Assembly (NCBI RefSeq): GCF_047496725.1
Contig: NC_132971.1
Coordinates: 14,750,001-14,814,000 of the forward strand
DNA length: 64,000 bases
Direction: 5' to 3'
From: Anoplolepis gracilipes
Taxonomy: Eukaryota; Arthropoda; Insecta; Hymenoptera; Formicidae
Shown: in pieces, positions 24,556-38,635 of the stretch
Position numbering within the stretch: the stretch's first letter is position 1
Layout: every line of letters starts with the position of its first letter
Program-made: the position numbers and the translations under genes
Notes under the pieces: model-generated
Seen by the model: only the letters and a program-made list of their open reading frames with translations
Told to the model about the DNA's origin: nothing
The model's database searches: none

Positions 24556-24703
24556 AATATAATAAATTATATTTTATATTAAACTTTGTATCCTATTTTG
24601 TAAAATATATTTTGTATTATATTTTATATTAAACTTTGTATTCTATTTCATAAAATATATTTATGATATAATTAATTCTACGCTACATATAGAATTAATT
24701 ATA
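24556..24703. repeat. 50-bp tandem duplication and AT palindrome
   Basis: A unit containing ATTATATTTTATATTAAACT occurs at 24566 and again at 24616 (50-bp period). It is followed at 24666-24703 by the palindrome ATATAATTAATTCTA and its inverse TAGAATTAATTATAT around a 9-base centre. Surrounding DNA to 24.84 kb is low-complexity AT repeat. Confidence 0.6.
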
Positions 24704-24859
24704 TAATATATATTTTGTAATATATTTTGTAATATACTCTCTTGTATAATATAATATTTTATTTTGTATCACACTTGTAATATATATTTGTAATATAATT
24801 AATTCAATGCATAACATAATACATATTTATGTATATAAATATACCTATTTCAAATGTGA

Positions 24860-25012
24860 GGTTTCTCCTCAAAAATGCACTTTGAAAAACATAGGGGTTT
24901 TTAGTGGATATACCTACCGCTCTTTATTGGTGGGGAGTCCCACACTCCCCCGCCAACTAGTCTAAAGGGGGGGAGGGGTGCGTGGTGCATTTTCTTCCTT
25001 TAAAAAAAAACA
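24860..25012 (+). repeat. GC-rich island ending in an A-tract
   Basis: An isolated GC-rich island (CCCACACTCCCCCGCC and GGGGGGGAGGGG) in very AT-rich DNA ends in a short A run near 25002-25011. The shape (GC-rich body with an A tail) suggests the 3' end of a retroposed element. No ORF or known family was recognised. Confidence 0.3.
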
Positions 25013-26640
25013 CCATAATAATCCGAGAACACCAAAGAAAGATACGTTGAACACAAATGCATCATAATTAGAAACGAGAAGAGTTTGCAGTCTAAAACCT
25101 ACTAATAATAATAATAATAATAATTTGTAATTATATATATATGTTATATTTTTTATAATTCAATTATATTATACAGAGATTTAAACATCTAAATAATATG
25201 CTGCTATAAAAACTATAGTAAAAAATTTAAGTTTTAGAATGGAGAGAGAACATTCGAAACTTTTTATATAAAGTTTTATATAAAGAAAGAAACGTTTGAA
25301 ATATTTTGCAAAGCCTGTATTTTTTTTATCTTAATACTAATTATATATAAATATAAAGAAAGATATTTAGATTAATAAAAACTATTTTTGTAATTTTTTC
25401 TGCTGTGATGAATTATATGACTCTTTGCAAAATACATTTTTCGAGTGTAAAAAGACGTCTATTACTAATCATAAATTGCATTATATATATATATATATCA
25501 AGAGGTTTCAAAAACTTCAAACACATTATAAGATGCGTATTCTTTTTATTCAATTTCTGTTTTAAAATGTATTATAAAACGTATTTTTTTAAATGTATAA
25601 TATTATAAAAAGTGCTTTTAAAAGTAGACTTTAAAAAATATTGCACGATATGAAGAACGTTAAGATGAGTTATGCAATTGCTTACACTAACAAAAAAATG
25701 AACGTTCATGAAAGTGTATTTTTCAAATCGCATTCTTTGTAGAGTCCGTATTTACATATTTTTCAAAAACATTTGTTACTTCCTTGCATAAACTATTTAA
25801 TTATTTTAACGTAGTAGATTTTTCCACTACAATAACATGTTTTATCGCATTACGTTTTAAATTCATCTGAAAATCAAAACATTCATTGCTCTATATTTGA
25901 CAAAATAGAAGCTTTTACTTTAGAAAAAAGACATTCGGATTTCGGAATAAGCATAATTCGAGCTAAAATTTAAGAAAATAAGCGATTGAAACCGACGATT
26001 AATTCGTGCCAGTTTTAGCTGACTCTAATGTGTCGAGACTTGCTTAGTTATTTTATTATTTTGAGTTATTTTGAACAAATAATATTGATTAAATTTAGAT
26101 TTCGGTTCGTATAGACATTTATCCCTTCATAGGAGAGCATTATTTGACAAATAATCAAAATTTCATGAAAATTTTTGACTATGTGTCTACGTTATTATTA
26201 TTAATTCTTATAAAAATTCACAAATATTTTTTAATTCTTATTATATATGTTTTTTATTATTATTATATAACAAAATATATAATTTTATATATAATAAAAA
26301 ATATTTATATAATTATACAAAAACGAACAACATAATTAACAACAAATGATTTACATGAATTAAAAACTATTTGAGAATTGTGAATTTTTATTGTTATAAT
26401 AAAATATCTGTGATAAATAAATATTAAAATATTAAATGATATTTAATAAATTACGTTTTTAAGAATAATGATCAAATAAAGTAATAGAATATCTCTGTTC
26501 TTTTTTCTCTCTTTTCTTTCTCTGAAAAAGACAAACACTATAATATATAGGAATAATTAAAATAGTTACGACAACAAAGAAAGTATTTATTTAATATATA
26601 GTATGACAAATTTCGATAATAGCAAAACAGATTGTATTGG
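25012..26640. other. AT-rich stretch, no gene seen
   Basis: Low-complexity AT sequence with an (AAT)n run near 25103-25125. It includes copy 2 of the dispersed repeat at 26425-26520. The short ORFs are random AT-rich frames. Confidence 0.5.
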
Positions 26641-26653
26641 AGATTGTATTATT

Positions 26654-26700
26654 AAACCAACCGATTTATGTCCGTGCTACATCCATAACTGCTTTATTAC
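26654..26700 (+). repeat. Copy B of the B-box-like dispersed repeat (inverted)
   Basis: Reverse complement of the core at 15922 and 63069. The + strand reads ATGTCCGTGCTACATCCATA, the minus strand CAGTTATGGATGTAGCACGG. It lies just upstream of the unidentified ORF at 26.75 kb. Confidence 0.45.
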
Positions 26701-26747
26701 AGAAAGTGACATGCAGCTCTACACCAAGAAGTGGATGTATGCGATGC

Positions 26748-27002
26748 TAGTACAACGTGGAAAAAGCGTTGTATGAAAAATGGCAAAGGCCTTTCAGACT
26801 TGTCTCTGAAATAATATACGTGAACTATAGATTTCCAGTAGCAGTGAATTTTGGAACAGCCTTATATGTGAGTTTTTTGCGCGGTGGTAATAATGCAACA
26901 TATGATATGAATAATATTCAAAAAGTTTTAGAGTACATTAAACAGAGTATACGAATAGCCGTTCAATCAGCTGCTAATGAATTAATTAATCTTAAAGATT
27001 AA
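26748..27002 (+). CDS. Unidentified 3' exon-like ORF
   Basis: An open frame of about 84 codons to TAA at 27000-27002, immediately after an acceptor-like GCGATGCTAG. It has no in-frame ATG at its start (the first possible start is GTG at 26757), so it is most likely a terminal exon. The peptide is well balanced and not repeat-derived (WQRPFRLVSEIIYVNYRFP, then a C-terminal amphipathic stretch ending ELINLKD), unlike the surrounding AT-rich noise. I do not recognise the family. It could be the last exon of the + strand unit begun near 18-19.7 kb, or a pseudogene fragment. Confidence 0.35.
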
Positions 27003-30000
27003 TTTGTCATAAAAATATTTGAAATACTTTTTTTAATTACAAATTTTTCTTAATTATTATTAAGTTTTAGTTTTGACGAATAGAAAACTTTTCTTCATTC
27101 TTATTAAGGAATTGCTAAAACTCATTAAGAAAAAAATCAGAAATTAAAATTAATATATAAAAACGGAATATATAAGAAAAATATTATTAAATTTTCAAAT
27201 TTCTTATTTTTCAGGATTAGAAAATTAATTTTGCAAAATAAATTCACAAGTTTTTTTAAATTGAGTTTTTATAAAGAAAAGTGAAAAAGAGAAAATATTT
27301 AATCTGTATATTATTTTTATGATCTTTCACATTTTTCACGCAATAGAAAGAAGATAGGGGATTTGATGTAAAATCAATTATAGATTTTGAAATATTTATA
27401 TATATATATATATTTAGATTTCATTAAATCTATACCATTCATAATAAATCTTACGTGATCTAAATTTCATGGTCTAAAAAATCTATACATAATTAATCGA
27501 AAGACTAAAAGTAAGAATAACCCGTACGTTGAATTATGTTATAATTCCCATATTCTGCACTCTTATTCAATTTCCCCTTTTATGCTGCTTTCCATTATTC
27601 CTTCATTACTTCACATTTTCCGTTTGAAATTAATTAAAACGATTTGTATGCTATGCATGTATAATCACGTAACAAATGTTAAATAATAATAAAACAACGT
27701 AAAAGGGAAAAGTTGTTAAAAGTAGAATGCACAATATGAAAATTCGATTGTAATTGATGCTCGACATGAAGTAGTTTGCATTATATTAGATACACACATA
27801 ATGTTCAAGAGACAATGTCAATCGCAGATATTATTCAATGTGGGTGTAAGTGTGTGTATATATATACACGCCAATAATTTGTATACACAATGATAGTGCT
27901 TAGCTCTTGAAAATCGTAATCGCTACAACTATAACGTCGCGACATTATATATGTTAATATATCGTATCTTTATAATTACAACATATCTTTGAGCAATCTT
28001 GCTGCACACATTGCCGTACAAGATTACGATATTTTACATTCTCTTTTCAGTGTGTGTGTACCAGTGAATCGAATTCTTCAACTCAATGATTTTTTGATTA
28101 CATTAATATTTGACTTGTGTTCAATTACCTATATGATGTATTCCAATCACGCGCATAAATCAAAGATGAGAATTAATACCTTTTACAACACACATCTACA
28201 TTTTTTCTCTTTTTTGAAATCATTTACAAAACACTTTCTATATATTTAATTTATAATTTATCGTCGCATTATTTTTTAATATATTAGGCGTATGTTATTT
28301 TATATAATCACGTTCTTTTTTTATCCATGTTAACGCACCGTATTTTCATGGTACGCGCAAAATAGTTACTCGAAAGAGTCAACGAGTCCAAGTTAATTAA
28401 CTCCGGTTAACTATGCTGGCCTTTTCTAGATTATACTACCGATTATAACGCACACAGAGAAAGAGAAGAGGAAAAGAATTTATAGTTAGCCGGAGTTACA
28501 TAACATTCTGACCGAGCTTGGGTATGTTGGAAATGTGTGTACCCGTACATACGTATTGCACGGATTCTCTCGCGTAATTCTGTGATCTTTTTCTTATAAT
28601 AACAAGTATACGTGCGTATGCCTTGATAATAAATTGACGAACCATGAATGTTCAAAATGTTTTGTTCGAGAAAACTATTTCGCGCTTTCGGATTTTTCTT
28701 GTCGAGCCACAAGTTCGCTTCGTTTCACATTTTGGAGCAATAAAAAATGTCATTTTTATTGGCGCTATATAAACTGTCAACATTTATTGTCGATATTCCA
28801 TTAGTGGCAATTATTAATGATCTGAACATATACAGTTGAAAATCAACTAAATACGTCAGAAAGACTCCACGACAGGCATGTCACAAGTTCCTGTCAGACT
28901 CCTTTGGGCATTTAGAATTTACAGGACGAAGCTTACATAGCATCTATAAAATTAACATAACACAAGAATTTAAAAGATAAAATACATCTTATACATTAGA
29001 ACGTTTTTTGGATAACTTTAAAATGTCTTTTTGATGTTTGTCTTGTCTTTTGATGTTTAAATAAACAGATTCCCTCTTAGGACTCTTGTGAAAACTATAA
29101 ATTGAGAATATTCTTAATATATTGGTCCAGTATTTTGAGTCTATTACATTCACATATGTTTCTGCAAAATTATTGTAAATGACACGTACTAAGATAAAAC
29201 AATAGCATTTTATATATTAGATATAACGAAAAGGATATATTACAAGAGAGATATATATATATATTTATATTTCTTAGATTACAAATTTATATTATAATTT
29301 ATTATCTTAGATTATAAATTTATTTCATATCGTAAGTTTTTAAAGAAAACAAAACAAATGTGAGCTCAATGAAGTCGTACAAGAGTACATTTAACAATTA
29401 TACATATGTGCGTGATTAGTAATACATATGAAAGAATGCGTGTACCGACAAGAAACATTGATAGTTTAAGAACCATTTTAAAGAGAAACGAATCGTGCGC
29501 CCGCCAAATTGACATAATACACAAAATATTGACTTAATGTAACTTTCTTTAAAAATCTGCAAGATCTCAAACTTCTGCTCTTGATTTTGCTGATTTTTAT
29601 TATTATAGCATTATATACATGAAATACGATACGTCTGATTTTTACACAAGCTGACCATTTTTATCCATATGATCTTTTTCTCTTCTATAATTCCTTAATC
29701 TTGTAGAGAATGATATAGCAACGTATATGTATTTTTTTCTTTTTAGTTATACAATTACGGAGAGAATTCGAACTACATCATAACAGACTAAAAACTATGC
29801 TCACGCATTATTGTAACTTCACTAGCACTCGTGACAAATTTTTCTTCTTACAAGTGCGTTTCGAGATCACGGATGTAATCGACTTTTTTTTCTTTCGTGT
29901 TTTTCAGATAAAGTATTCGTCGATTGATTTGTAATGCAAACGTAATTTGCGAATGTAATAAACATAATGGCTACAAACATAACAATAGCAGAATACATAA

Positions 30001-30246
30001 TCGTCTGTATAGCTTATAAAAGTTCAGAAGCTAAAATATAGCACAAGGAAATTTGATTAATTAATAAGAAAAGCTTAAATTCAACAATTATTTTCGACAG
30101 CATAAAAATTCTAAGCATCTCAAAGAGATATATTTAAACGGACGTATTTGATGTATAAGAAACATCGCGTGTGCGAGTTTTATGCTCTTATAAATTTTTC
30201 AAACAATATGCTATTGAGACCATAGTATAACAATAATAATTAGTAT

Positions 30247-30289
<43 letters not shown>

Positions 30290-33200
30290 ATATATATCAA
30301 TAATTATTATTATACACATATACACCTACAATTTAAATACCACGGATTCTATTTGCAACAATATGATACCGATTTCAATCCCACATAAAAATACAATAGC
30401 AACACACGGAAAAATATAAAATTCAACTCTGATAAATATATAGCGCCATTCAATAATAATAAAACTCGAACGAAAATGTTGCTTGGTTGGCCAAATTCAT
30501 CGAGATATTACGTCTGCAGGTGTCAATTAAAAAATAACGGTACATTTTTAGAAAATTTTGAAAAATTATACCAATCGCAATCTTTAGCTGTTCGCGAAAA
30601 TAAATGTTTCGCGACACCTGCATGCCGATTACTCGATCGAAGATACAGAGAAGCACACATCGAAGGTTTATTATAATTTATAAAAAAAAAATATGGCCGT
30701 TTTTATACGAATTACATCTTTGTGATTGCCATGGTATTTTTCATTCTGCCGGCTGACTTTTTTGTAAAGTCATATCGAGCAATGTAAACGAATGAGAGCG
30801 AGTTACTTAATTCCGTGCTCCTAATTTGTACAACTCGATGATCTCAAGATAAAATTATTAGTTTTTTGTTAAAAATATGTTCGATTTATATAAAATTTTA
30901 TTTATATTTATTATATATATATTTATATATATATATATATATTTATACAAAATTTTTTTATTTATATGTATATGAAAGTCGATTATTGAATTTCTAGAAT
31001 TAGGAGCGAGATCTTTTTGAAGACGTCGTCCGAAAGAAGTCGCAACAGGTCGCCGACATGTTTCAGAACAAAATTATTGTCCGAGACGATTAACATCATT
31101 CATAAACGAATAATAGCTACTTCTGACTATTGTCTTTTTTTTCGTTCGCATTGCTCAATAACAAATATTTCATAATTTATTTAACACGATATATAGAGCG
31201 TTCATAATTGTTTGCAACGCGCTGCCTGTTCCGATTTTTTCGTCTTGCTCGATTTCACAATAAATACTTCTTGTTTCGAAGACTATCGATATTTAACATA
31301 CGATGAAAAACATGCATTGTGCAGGCGTGTGCTCGAAATTAATGAATCAAGAATACCGTGATCGTGTACGACATACATACACATTATTAGACTGTTAATT
31401 ATTTGAAAAACTTACTCGTCCGACATTCATAAATATATATAACATATTTCGTACACTATATGTGTATATGTATGCATGTGTGTACGTATATATGTATTGT
31501 ATATGTGTATATATCTTACAGTTAATATGTACTCATTTTGACCAGGCGATTAAGACCAACAGACATAATTTAAGTTTATACTTTCAGCGCGCGGCCAAGT
31601 TTGACAACTCGCCGACTTTCGCCATTTCGCAGTATCCTCTCACTCCTTAACAAGTACCTATCCACTTAGATTTATGATCCCTTAATCAATTAATTATTAT
31701 CGACCGCGCTTTTCAAAACTTATCTACAATCGCCTCGTTTTCTCTTTACTTAACAAACTCTCGCTCTTCCTCCAAGTCCTTTCTTTTAGAATTTCGAAAG
31801 TCGTTACTCACGCGTTCAACCTTATTGTTTGTAAACCTCAAATACGCGCGGACGAAGCGCCAGGCACTTGTAGATACAGAAAATTTATATAATAAGTTTT
31901 CTCTCGAACGGTGGGATCTTTGAGGTTTGTCAATGCATCGATATTATATGTTCGCGGAATTGCAAATCACTATAAACATTAGTAAAACTTAACTGATTGT
32001 GAGATGTGTCCAGTGCACAACAGTAGTCAACTTTACTTTTCTTTAAAAATTTAAATCTACAATTATAGAAATATATAAATAAAATCTACAATTATAGAAA
32101 TCACCACATATATATAAATATACTTAAAAAAATCTTAAAATTAAAAAAAAATATATTTTACATAATTTTTCTATATTATTAAAATGTTTTTTTTTAAATA
32201 AAATTTTTTAAATATTGTAAACTTGTACAAATATATTTAATCTTTTTCAAATTTTTAAAAGAATGCGTCAATCGTTGTTGCATTGAACCCTCCAAGAAAT
32301 TTTCTATCTTTCTTTTCAGTCTTACAAATTTCAGTTATTTTTGACTAATGTTTACAGAAAATATCTCATGAACAATAAATCACTTTTGTTATAAGCATAA
32401 TGGGCATTTCTTTTGCTTTTAACTCGAAAAGAGAGAGCTATGAAATATTAGCGATTCAATTAGAATATCAGACTTAGAATAGGATGTTAATCCACGACAT
32501 ATATCGCGTTTGAATCTACATATTTATCGATATCCAATGTTAATATTTATGCAATTCCTTTTATTATATTTACTCTAAAATTCTTTAATTCATATTATTC
32601 TCGTAAACATTTTGTTTCAAATTTGATTTATACTTATACATAGTTGATACATTAAATTTACTGCAACTTCTCTGAAGACACACGATTGTAAATTCTTTAT
32701 AACGTTGTCAGAAAATACTTGATTCATTCGAGGAACTAAACAACACAGCACGATTACATTGAAAAAGTCATTCTCTATATTTCTCTATATTTCATAATAA
32801 ATAAACTCTTCAGATATTTTGATTTTAATATTAATACATATTCACGAAATATATATAACTTAAAAAATATTATATATACTGTAATGTCAAATAATGCAAT
32901 AATGTATTAAAATTTACTATTGCATTTCAATGTAAAAAATGTGAAGTCTTTTAAACAACGAATGTACATACCGGCAGTTTTGATATAATTTCGTTATGTG
33001 TATTTTATTTCGACTATAATAAAAAGTCGTATTTGAACAGATTCAACTTTCGTCATTATCTAAAGCAGAATTTCGAATCGACGATGATAATTCTGTCGTG
33101 GATTAACACATTGATTGATATGATTATAATAGAAACGTCAAACATTCATTGAATGTAACTTTAACGAAAAAAAATACCGTTAATGCCCCCATTGTTGTCT

Positions 33201-34363
33201 TCTTGACGGAACAATGTGAGAGATCTATCATTTATCTCTGTTTTTGTCGTACAGGTCTCTTAAAAATACAACACTATTAGCTATTTCATTAGAGAATCGA
33301 TCCACAGAATTAGATATAATCGTCGAATGATTTCTTTTCATTTTTTTCTTAACGCTAATTCAACATTATAGTCGAGTACACACGTAATAGAAGAGAGAAG
33401 AAAAATGCGTAGCCGCCAGATTTAGACACTCGAAATTCGGCATTAAATTCATCCCCCTTCTTCATCGTCAACAAAACGACTTAATTTACATAAAGCGTTA
33501 CTTTTCGTTAAATTACTAATTCCAGTCATTCCTGCGTCACGTTATGTCTTATTATATTTCCACTCGCCGTGTTCATATTTCAGGCATGAGACAGGCTTTC
33601 TCTTCCGAGTAACTCTCATAGCATACTCGTGTAGCTTGCGTACTTATAACAGCACATACACTTAGAAATTAAAGACAAAACTATACCTAACATTAATGTC
33701 GTTCCCTGTCGTCACGTTAAAACGCTATTATTGATCGTTTCATCCATTGAACGCTGACATTCTTAAAGCTGATACTTTGAAACTTATGCATTCCGCACAC
33801 GCCTTAAATAGTAAGCAAATTTACAGTTTATAATAAAGCCGCTAATATTTTCGAAAAGTCAAAATTTAGCGAGAAAGCTTGAAGATTTCAGTATTTCTAC
33901 TTTTGATACGCATGTCTCCCATACGCTAACAAAATAAAGATGTGAAAAATGGAAATATTCTTATATATTTAGTGTGTACATCATAAAATATATATATATA
34001 TGTGTGTGTGTGTATAGATAATTTTATATTAATGTGTATACATCTATTTCTTATATAAATCTAAATAATCCATCCACATCATGCATACATGAGACGGAAT
34101 AGCTTCACAAAATATTACATTTTTTTAGAGCACACAACATAAGTTTTAAGATATTGCAAAAAAATTAATTATACGATTGTGATTTAGTTACTTATTATTT
34201 ATACGCATATTCGTGCATAAATATGTGGTTTTTTTACCATAAGCTTAGGAGACTATTGATGGCGAATCTTGGAAAAGTAGATATACTCTTGACTTTTCAT
34301 AAGATAAAAATAAGAGAAATAATAACATGTAGAAATATTTGTAGAGTAATTTTACTATAATCT

Positions 34364-34394
<31 letters not shown>

Positions 34395-34408
34395 GTGCGT
34401 GGGTATAT

Positions 34409-34440
<32 letters not shown>

Positions 34441-37400
34441 GTAGATATACAAATATAAATTATTTACCTTACATTAAACTTTACATCTCATAATAGTTGC
34501 GTGCTATGAAATTATACCCAACTTTTTTTCTAGATTTTACTTCCTTATTTCAATTATTCCGTTTTCACTTGATTTTTTTATATACTTTAATTTTATACAC
34601 TTTAAGAAGAATTTGAATGTACATGTATATTAATCATTAGTTGCAATTTTTCTAATAACTCTGGAGTTGATTTATTCCCGGCAAAGACTTTCACAAAGGC
34701 TTAATTACCATTTTTCAATATCAAAAATTAACAACTTTTAGCAAATCAAGCTGCAAAAGAGTCTAAATAAATAAAAACATTTTTAAAATGGATTTTAAAA
34801 TTTGGTAAAAAGTTAATCAAAAACAGTTATAAAGCTGCAACAGTTAATAGCTTCTAGCTAATTATTCTCATTAAGAAATATCGATCTTATAATCGTCGAG
34901 CAATTTACGGCTAAGAGAAAATGTAAAATACTTGAAACACTGACATTTTGCACATAGCGCAATACAACCTTATTTCATGCAAATCAAGGTTTACAAAAAT
35001 GTAACGTCATTTTTAAATTGCCGAAAAAAAAGATCATTTACGAATAAATCATTGAAATGTGTATTTACAAATGAGGACTAGTCTCGTTTTTTATATTCTC
35101 GGTTTTTTTCTAGTCCTGTTTTTGTTCAGGCGTAGGAAAAATATCGAGTCGAATTTCTTGCTTTCAAAGGAACGAGAAAATAAAAACACAACATCAGAAT
35201 ATCATGCAATCGGTCGCATAACAGTTTTTGAATGCGCCCGCATTCATAAGGATATTTTATGATATGCGACTTACAGATTTTCTTTCATTTTCCTTGCGAA
35301 CACGAAGTTAGGTTGTGAACTATATCAATTAATTTTTTAAACGAGAAGATATGCTTTTTAATCTTACAGAGAAATTTAACAACTGAATGTAATGATTTCA
35401 TATACCATTAGTATACTTTGATTCTGTATATGAAAAAATTTATTGAATTAATAAATTTTGCGGTTCTAATAAATCTGATCTCATTTTGGTATTCACTGGG
35501 ACATCGATTATATTATTATAGCAGCTTCTTATTTGCCTTAAAATCTAATTTGCATTGTCTACAGTTTATCTTAGAGTCTAACAACATTCATCCATTCGTA
35601 CGTTACTTTACCAGTCGTACTCAAATACGATTGATAAAGTATCGATTCCTATATTTTGTTGTCGCTCATTCACATTTGGTACCTGTGTGTATCTTCAACA
35701 ACGCGAATAAATAATCTTTTCCTTTTTTTGTTTTATTTTTCTTCTTATTTAATATTTTTCCAATATTTTATTAATCCCATCAATTGTCCTGACTATATTA
35801 TCCGAACTATGCCTACGCTTATGTCATTTCGAAACAGGTTTAGCTAGATAATAATAAAAGCAGTTATATAACTATCAGCGCAGATGTGTTCGAAAAGAAG
35901 TAACACTTTACTTAAAAACCATGAATTCTAGATATTCGTTACAACTGTGGCTGCGTCTAGTACGGGCCGAGAATATAGAACTTTTAATTTTAAGTTCCAC
36001 ATGCGTTACTTTAACAACTAGAATAAATATTACTAATAGATCAAGGTCCTCGTTCCATACTTTCCGATATAATATTAACATTATATCCTTTATAAATCTA
36101 ACATTAGAATCATTAATACAGTCAAAGATAGCATTTCCGTTTCTTTTGCATGTATTAAAATCGGTGGTTCGACAAAATAATTTTTCAAGAATATTCTCTC
36201 TCAGTAAAAGCATTATTATTAATACTGATTTATAAACTGTCATAATCATAGTTGATTGGGATTCGATTCCTCTACGCTAGCATTTATGTATAAATTATAC
36301 AAAAAAAAATCTTGAGATATATATTAATGATTCTAACAATACATAATAATTTAACGCGGTGAATTATTGATATATGGTGAATTATTAATTATATATAATC
36401 GTATATTACGATTTCTGTTCATATATTAATAAGATTTTTTTTTCGATTTATTAATATATGATCCTATCCCATAAATTGGATTATACATGTTACTTCCAAG
36501 GCTTTGCTCTTATTTTATTTTTAATTATTAATAATTATTGTTCCAAAAGATTATTGAAATAGGTTTGCACAAAAATTATGATTATTAGAGTAAAAATATG
36601 AAATCCCTAATGTTTGGCATTATCAAGCAAACAGATAATTATTCTCTTAAAACTGATAAAAGGTTTTACTCGTATAATACTCTTACAGCTAATCTTGGTT
36701 TTCACAATCCTCTCTTTTTAAAGCAATATCTAATCCTATTAATTACTAATTCATCTTTACGTTTGCATAGTTTCACATTACATCAACGCAATATCGCGAT
36801 TTATTATTTTTTATTCCAAAGTTTTCTTGCACATTCTGTGAAAAGACCTTGTTATCGGCCCATATTTAATGCCATATAAATTCGGCTTATTCATAGCCAT
36901 TATTCTTTTATCTGAATAGATAACACCCCGGCTTATCTCGGACACTAGATGTCCGTTTACTTTCATTCCAGATACGCATTTAACACAGATAAAGTTGTAT
37001 ACATCCTTAGAATTACATTCTAGCTGTATCTCCTAGTTCAGTAGTGTCATTAATAGTTGTAAGCATAGATTATGAGCTGTGTACAATGTGCAGACGATAA
37101 CGCGTTTTAATGAGAAATTAAATGAAAGGCGAATAAAATATACATTCTAACAATTAGTAGCATTAAAATGATACCATATTCGATAAATTATGCTAAATTT
37201 GAGTCCTAAAGCTTAAAGTGTCCATTTGAGAGAATAACTCTCGGAAATATAAAGAGAGTAAAAGAATAACTCTCTGCATTACTTTTCAATAACATATTAT
37301 ATAGTCATATATATATATATACACACATACATATATATGACTATCGAAAATAACTTTCGAGTGTTTTTTTTTTTTCAAATAGACATTCAAAGCAGTTTAA

Positions 37401-38300
37401 AATTATGACGGAAGTCACATAAATAGCGCGAGTTTTCTATGTAACATTTCTCGGCGAGTTTTACTACATAATTGTCTTTATGTACAAAGATTATGTCCTT
37501 TCTTATCCACTAAGCTACTTAGACGAAGTATACACACAAATTGGTGTTATTTCATCGGTTTTCTTGAGAATACTCCAGGATTATTTTTAAAATAATTTTG
37601 CGAGTGATTTAAAACTTTAAAAGTGCGTCTCGTATAAAAGATAGCGGCATTGTGATTCTGCAGATATGACGTAATGTAACTCACAATCCTAAAGATATTA
37701 TCATCATTATCAACCGACTGTTTACTTTTTATTATGTCAATCTCTGCAGCATGATTAGAGATCTAGAATTTACAGAATTTATACAAGAATGGAGTTATAT
37801 ATACTCCTCGAAATAAAAACTATACACACATACAACAGGATAACAGTCTCGCAAATAGCGATTTATACAATCATGATTTTGGTTCTTTTGTTCTTTCCCT
37901 TTGTTTTGCACACAAATGCTAGGGAAAACTCGTTCCCTGAAAAAATAAGCGTAATATGCCGCACTAATTTCATTGTGAAATTGTTTAAATCGAAAAGTGC
38001 CATTATTTATCTCGATAGTACAACAAAAATCCATATTTGGCTTAAATTAATCCGTTATTAGTTTAAGAGGTCACATTCAATCACCTCCACAATCTAATCT
38101 AACTTAATTTCCATTAAAAAAAAAAAAAAAAAAACAAAAGAAAAAGTTTTTTTTAGCTTACTTTCAATCTACTTTTGCAAATGGCTTTGTTTTTACCATT
38201 GCAAAATAGCTTAGCCTGATTTAGAAATTGCGCGCGCATTAATTAAAAGCACCCTCATAAAAACTTACTCTATACAAAGTTCATAAAATCAATCAAGAAC
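27003..38300. other. Long AT-rich stretch, no coding gene seen
   Basis: Eleven kilobases with no convincing coding exon on either strand. The right part probably includes the AGO1 3' UTR (minus strand), which is often several kilobases long in animals; where it ends cannot be read because polyadenylation hexamers are everywhere. Simple repeats include TA runs near 30249-30297, 30914-30945 and 34417-34440 and TG runs near 34366-34382. A GC-richer patch at 28380-28720 and one around 31540-31870 have no identifiable content. Confidence 0.45.
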
Positions 38301-38361
38301 TCACTCTCCTTATGTACAAATGTAAACATACAATCTATGTCATGCATACAAAAGAAAGCTA

Positions 38362-38553
38362 TCATATAAATTTGATTAAAAAAAATAAAAAAAAAAAAAA
38401 AGAGAAAAAAAGAAAGCAGAAAGTACAGAAAGTTGACCATTCAATCGCTCTAACTGTTAAATAGTCCAGGAGTTTGTGAGGCGACGCACTATAGTTGCGC
38501 TGCGACTGTTCCTGGCTGTCCGATGAAGCTCCCTCGTCGGTTTCACTTGTCAC
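38362..38553 (-). other. Short ORF in the AGO1 3' UTR
   Basis: A 63-codon frame starting about 80 bases after the AGO1 stop, beginning MTSETDEGASSDSQEQSQ. Its first 45 codons are GC-richer and more coding-like than the flanking UTR, then it decays into a poly-Phe repeat translation. It may be a conserved UTR segment or an uncharacterised downstream ORF, more probably the former. Confidence 0.2.
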
Positions 38554-38635
38554 AGAGACGCAATTACATATATACAGTCATTCTCACAAAGATAAGCAAG
38601 ACTGAATCTGTATATTTCGATCCAAAAAAACGGAA

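Noticed and set aside
36235..36290. T-loop-like GGGATTCGATTCCTC
   Set aside because: No acceptor stem, D-arm or anticodon arm could be built around it.
38570..38635. AGO1 stop-codon readthrough extension, as reported for mammalian AGO1
   Set aside because: The stop is TAA followed by T, a poor readthrough context, and the 23-codon extension has no conserved-looking content.
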